Source: Bacteroidota bacterium (GTDB lineage: Bacteria; Bacteroidota; Bacteroidia; Chitinophagales; Chitinophagaceae). From it: a DNA stretch of 17,770 nucleotides. The notes under the pieces are model-generated. The model did not search any database. It was not told the DNA's origin and saw nothing but the letters and a program-made list of their open reading frames with translations. The translations under genes were made by a program, and so were the position numbers. Of this stretch, positions 14,923-17,770 are shown piece by piece. Position 1 is the stretch's first letter. The number at the start of each line of letters is the position of its first letter. The stretch covers positions 1-17,770 of the forward strand of contig JAEYRC010000203.1 of NCBI GenBank assembly GCA_023409675.1, read 5' to 3'.

Positions 14923-15318
14923 ATGGTATTGCATTACAACACGCAGACAACCTTAAGGGAAATTGGCCGGCAATTTACCGCATGTTTCTCCCATCTCAGG
15001 CTTCAATTCAGACCAGGGCCCGGACTAAAGAAACCGCTGTTACCCTGGACAGGCATTTCCATACAATCTATGCGGTTGAAAGACCTCATGCAGCGTAAGG
15101 CTTCCGGAAAGTTAGTTTTGGATTCCTCTATGTCGGTGGCTGCTGTACAACAGCGGCTGCAACGGGAATTCGGGGTGCGCGTACAAATCCTTCGCCGTGC
15201 GGGTGATCTGTGGATTGAAATTCATCAAACCCAAAACCTGAGCCTCGCACAACAAAATGCACTGGGTAAAACTGTTCAGGCTCCCGCTCGTTTTAATGTG
15301 CATACCTTATTTCTCTGA
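14923..15318 (+). CDS. Small conserved Bacteroidota protein of unknown function
   Basis: The 131-residue protein resembles a Bacteroidota family of ~120 residues known only as hypothetical. Its pattern is an N-terminal helix-strand segment (TTLREIGRQFTACFSHLRLQF, residues 9-29, like the family's IGDIQKEFN..FPFLKLEF), a short variable linker, then MSVAAVQQRLQREFGVRVQI (69-88) and AGDLWIEIHQTQNLSLAQQN (92-111), like MTVAELEQ..FGL.VQVFRKSGNVWLET...LEQQN. I recognise this by memory of the motif order, not by search. The frame has no Met further upstream before a stop. The Hsp20 gene starts 34 bp after its stop, so the two probably share the promoter at 14755-14785. A role in stress response is inferred only from that neighbour. 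Confidence 0.65.
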   Translation: MVLHYNTQTTLREIGRQFTACFSHLRLQFRPGPGLKKPLLPWTGISIQSMRLKDLMQRKASGKLVLDSSMSVAAVQQRLQREFGVRVQILRRAGDLWIEIHQTQNLSLAQQNALGKTVQAPARFNVHTLFL

Positions 15319-15352
15319 GTTCAATTTATTATTCACGTATAAACAATATGTT

Positions 15353-15787
15353 ATGTCTACACGTTCATTAACCAGATCATCTTTTCCCTCAGTATTCGAT
15401 GATTTTTTCAAACCCTGGAATCAGTGGTTTGATGATAATGGTGGTAGCAAGTCTATGCTGCCTGCAGTAAATGTTACTGAAACAAAAAATCAGTATTCTG
15501 TAAAACTGGCCGTTCCGGGCATGGATAAAAAAGATTTTAAAATTGATATAGAAGGCCGGATGCTTACCATCAGTGCAGAAAAGGAAACGCAAACCGAAAA
15601 GGAAGAAGAAAAGTATTCCCGGAGAGAATACAACTACAGTTCTTTTTCGCGAAGCTTCAATTTACCGGAAGATGTTGAAGAAGAACGCATCCAGGCCAGC
15701 TATACCAATGGTGAACTGGTGCTGAACCTGCCCAGGAAGCAACATAATGGAACAGATTCAAAAGCTAAACAAATTTCGGTTAGCTGA
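15353..15787 (+). CDS. Small heat-shock protein, Hsp20/alpha-crystallin family
   Basis: Hsp20 chaperones bind unfolding proteins in the cytoplasm under stress and hold them for refolding by ATP-dependent chaperones. From ATG at 15353 the protein has 144 residues, normal for the family. The frame is open back to 15257 but those 32 extra residues overlap the upstream gene and are not family-like. A short N-terminal arm (FPSVFDDFFKPWNQWFDD) is followed by the alpha-crystallin domain (about 38-128) with PGMDKKDFKIDIEG, SRSFNLPEDV and the hallmark YTNGELVLNLPR (117-128). The tail ends KQISVS, giving an I-x-V version of the IXI oligomer-docking motif (141-143). It follows the gene at 14923 by 34 bp and is closed by a terminator at 15876-15907. 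Confidence 0.95.
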   Translation: MSTRSLTRSSFPSVFDDFFKPWNQWFDDNGGSKSMLPAVNVTETKNQYSVKLAVPGMDKKDFKIDIEGRMLTISAEKETQTEKEEEKYSRREYNYSSFSRSFNLPEDVEEERIQASYTNGELVLNLPRKQHNGTDSKAKQISVS

Positions 15788-15875
15788 GGGGACGCTAATA
15801 AATACATCCATTCCCGCAGCTCCTGGAAATTTGAGCGGATAAGTGCAGATTTTTTTGATTGATGGTTTTTATTTG

Positions 15876-15907
15876 ACCCATGGTATCTACCGTGGGTTTT
15901 GTTTTTT
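15876..15907 (+). terminator. Rho-independent terminator after hsp20
   Basis: A 9-bp stem with one G-T pair (acccatggt at 15876-15884, accgtgggt at 15889-15897) and a 4-nt loop is followed by a T-rich run through 15907. It lies 89 bp past the Hsp20 stop. Confidence 0.8.
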
Positions 15908-15934
15908 GTCGATCTTTAAAAAGTTGTACTATTG
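15905..15934 (+). promoter_or_regulatory. Possible promoter of the sulfatase gene
   Basis: TTTG (15905-15908) and TACTATTG (15927-15934, 7 of 8 against TAnnTTTG) are 18 bp apart. Transcription would start near 15940, giving a leader of under 10 nt if translation begins at 15949. It overlaps the tail of the preceding terminator. Confidence 0.35.
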
Positions 15935-15948
15935 TATAAAACAAGCCT

Positions 15949-17313
15949 ATGTATAAGATCGATATTTTGATGGTGTGGAGCAGTATGATTACCTGTACCT
16001 TGCCAGCGCAATTACAACCGGAAAATAAGCGCAATCGGCCCCCCAATGTTATACTAATCTATTCTGACGATCACGGTACCTTCGATCTGAATTGCTATGG
16101 CGCAAAAGATCTTCATACACCCAATCTCGATCAATTGGCGTCCTCCGGTATTCAGTTCACTCAATTTTATGCTTCTTCGCCCATTTGTTCACCATCCAGG
16201 GCATCGTTATTAACCGGTCGCTACCCGCAGCGTGCCGGGTTGCCCGGTAATGCTCCCTCGGAATTCGGCAGTGCTGGTATGCCAGCCGGGCAACTAACCC
16301 TGGCCGAACTTTTTAAGCAGGGTGGTTATCAAACAGCGCATTTTGGGAAATGGCATCTTGGATACTCTCCTGAAACCATGCCCAACCAGCAGGGCTTTGA
16401 TTATTCCTATGGTTTTATGGGAGGTTGTATAGACAACTACTCTCATTATTACTACTGGGGTGGTCCTAACCGTCACGACCTCTGGCGTAATGGAACACAA
16501 ATTTGGGAACCCGGAGAATATTTCCCAAAGCGGATTACCGGGGAAGCCATTGAATATATTGAACGAAATCAGGATAACCCATTCTTCATCTATTGGGCAT
16601 CCAATACGCCGCATTATCCGCTTCAGCCTGAGCCCGACTGGGTCAGGTATTATCAGCATCTTCCCATGCCCCGCAGACTTTATGCCGCCAGTCTATCTTC
16701 TATGGATGAGAAGATCGGCCAAATACTCGGTAAACTAAAAGAATTGGGATTAGCGGAAAATACCATCGTCATTTTTCAGGGAGATCAGGGACACTCGGAA
16801 GAAGAACGTGCATTCGGAAGCGGTGGATTTAGCGGCCCTTTCCGGGGATCAAAGTTCAGTCTGCTGGAAGCAGGAATTCGCGTTCCGGCCATCATAAGCT
16901 GGCCCTCAACCATACCTGCAGGCCAGTACCGCGACCAGTTTGCCACAAATATCGACTGGTTTCCCACCCTGGCATCCTTTTGCTCTTTACCACAGCCGGA
17001 CCGGAAAATTGATGGTAAGAATCTTCGTAACATTATCGATTCGGAAACTGCCGGCAGTCCGCATCCTTATTTCTTCTGGCAAAGCCTGGGATCAGCAGAA
17101 CATCCACAGTGGGCAGTGCGCAAGGGGCCCTGGAAGTTGATGCACCGGCCCATTGGTTTATCGATAACGGAACTTTTTAAAGAACGTTTTTTCCTGGTAA
17201 ATCTTGAAACCGATAGTGCCGAGCAATTCAACCTGGCTGATCGTTATCCTTCAATGGTTGACAGTCTGGAGAAAAACTATGAAGCCTGGATCGGGGAGGT
17301 AGAATCGCAATAA
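15949..17313 (+). CDS. S1-family (arylsulfatase-type) sulfatase
   Basis: Type I sulfatases cleave sulfate esters using a formylglycine made from Cys or Ser. The 454-residue protein has the modification signature C80-S-P-S-R84 inside CSPSRASLLTGRYPQR, so it is a Cys-type enzyme that needs a formylglycine-generating or anaerobic maturase, absent from this window. Metal and sulfate ligands are visible: ILIYSDDHG (D40, D41), HFGKWHLG (K134, H136), NTPHYPL (H222), FQGDQGHSEE (D279, Q280) and RGSKFSLLE (K302). Asp-Gln at 279-280 replaces the more usual Asp-Asn/His. The N-terminus is only weakly signal-like; Met8 (15970) or Met13 may be the start, giving a short export signal ending near Gln23. The substrate could be a sulfated polysaccharide or small ester; no polysaccharide-utilisation genes adjoin it. 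Confidence 0.92.
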   Translation: MYKIDILMVWSSMITCTLPAQLQPENKRNRPPNVILIYSDDHGTFDLNCYGAKDLHTPNLDQLASSGIQFTQFYASSPICSPSRASLLTGRYPQRAGLPGNAPSEFGSAGMPAGQLTLAELFKQGGYQTAHFGKWHLGYSPETMPNQQGFDYSYGFMGGCIDNYSHYYYWGGPNRHDLWRNGTQIWEPGEYFPKRITGEAIEYIERNQDNPFFIYWASNTPHYPLQPEPDWVRYYQHLPMPRRLYAASLSSMDEKIGQILGKLKELGLAENTIVIFQGDQGHSEEERAFGSGGFSGPFRGSKFSLLEAGIRVPAIISWPSTIPAGQYRDQFATNIDWFPTLASFCSLPQPDRKIDGKNLRNIIDSETAGSPHPYFFWQSLGSAEHPQWAVRKGPWKLMHRPIGLSITELFKERFFLVNLETDSAEQFNLADRYPSMVDSLEKNYEAWIGEVESQ

Positions 17314-17526
17314 TTAATTGCATCTAAATTATTGTGAAGGATGTTTTGACTCCCCTTTCCGTGAAAGTACAATCCAAATCCGCAACACTCATTCCTGACA
17401 GCCGATCTCCCCGAAATGGGCCCGGGTAGCTGATCGAAGAAGATGAGGTTATCTGAGACGGCTATTGATCTGGTATATCTGAAATTCAACTGCTGCGGAA
17501 CACGCTTTATTCGTTTCTTTGCAGCC

Positions 17527-17770
17527 ATGGCTTTAGAAGTTTGTTCGATCAATTCTGGAAGTAATGGCAATTGCTACTACCTGGGCAATAACCAGGAAGC
17601 GGTATTGGTCGATGTGGGCATCTCCTGCCGTGAGGTGGAAAACAGGATGCAGCACCTGGGCTTATCCATGCAGAAGGTTAAAGCCATTTTCGTATCCCAC
17701 GAACATTCCGACCATATTCGCGGAATACCTCGTTTAAGTAAGAAATATAACCTGCCGGTATACATAACTC
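17527..17770 (+). CDS. YycJ-like MBL-fold metallohydrolase, N-terminal part
   Basis: The plus strand is open from ATG 17527 to the window edge (81 residues), so the 3' part is missing. It begins MALEVCSINSGSNGNCYYLG, continues with AVLVDVGISCREVENRM, and has the metal-binding motif SHEHSDHIRGI at about residues 58-68. This is the metallo-beta-lactamase-fold H-x-H-x-D-H signature. The S-G-S-N-G-N-C opening and L-V-D-x-G-I-S strand are typical of the YycJ/WalJ-like group, proposed to be DNA or RNA exonucleases linked to cell-wall and replication control in Firmicutes. The role in Bacteroidota is unclear. The start is preceded by cgtttctttgcagcc, a weak -7-like context with a very short leader. 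Confidence 0.85.
   Translation, partial: MALEVCSINSGSNGNCYYLGNNQEAVLVDVGISCREVENRMQHLGLSMQKVKAIFVSHEHSDHIRGIPRLSKKYNLPVYIT

Noticed and set aside
14877..15098. 73-codon plus-strand frame before Hsp20
   Set aside because: It overlaps the 131-residue frame, which has recognisable family motifs; this one has none.
15257..15352. N-terminal extension of Hsp20
   Set aside because: It overlaps the upstream gene, is unlike the family N-terminus, and ATG 15353 gives the normal length.

Overview
The window looks like chromosome from a member of the Bacteroidota, probably close to Chitinophagaceae. Supporting signs are weak or absent Shine-Dalgarno sites, several sequences resembling the Bacteroidota -7 box TAnnTTTG close to start codons, a 46-bp type II-C-style CRISPR repeat, a lipoprotein ending its signal in SC-QKD, and a sulfatase, DUF72 and Hsp20 protein types common there. 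No rRNA gene or complete tRNA gene was seen.

Left part (1 to about 5584): an accessory, decayed region. On the minus strand it carries the start of a GT39/ArnT-like membrane glycosyltransferase (cut by the window edge), the C-terminal two-thirds of a GT87-like glycosyltransferase lacking its catalytic N-terminus, a chimeric-looking 88-residue frame, an unrecognised 56-residue Cys-Cys peptide gene with its own terminator, a frame broken by two TGA codons, and an intact Fic protein with an autoregulatory-looking promoter. A cas-less, eroded CRISPR array (seven spacers) follows. This part ends at 21 bases that match the 3' end of an alanine-type tRNA or tmRNA, followed at once by a strong terminator. 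That is the usual scar of an island integrated in a tRNA/tmRNA gene. Its orientation predicts that the island lies to the left and that the intact RNA gene is beyond the left edge of the window.

Right part (5585 to 17770): ordinary chromosome. It holds a secreted PHP-like (CehA/McbA-type) metallohydrolase, a cluster of about 650 bp made of tandem ~230-bp units each with four short palindromes, a secreted class C beta-lactamase-fold serine hydrolase, a DUF72 protein, a large lipoprotein with ~60-residue repeats (minus strand), a small hypothetical gene, a PhyH-type Fe(II)/2-oxoglutarate oxygenase with a perfect 11-bp inverted repeat against its start codon, an apparent operon of a 131-residue Bacteroidota family protein plus Hsp20 with a terminator, an S1 sulfatase, and the start of a YycJ-like MBL-fold hydrolase.

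The genes do not form one pathway. The exported hydrolases, serine hydrolase and sulfatase fit a polymer-degrading heterotroph. The most unusual material is the island: the RNA-gene scar, the orphan CRISPR array, the tiny Cys-Cys peptide gene and the Fic operator.
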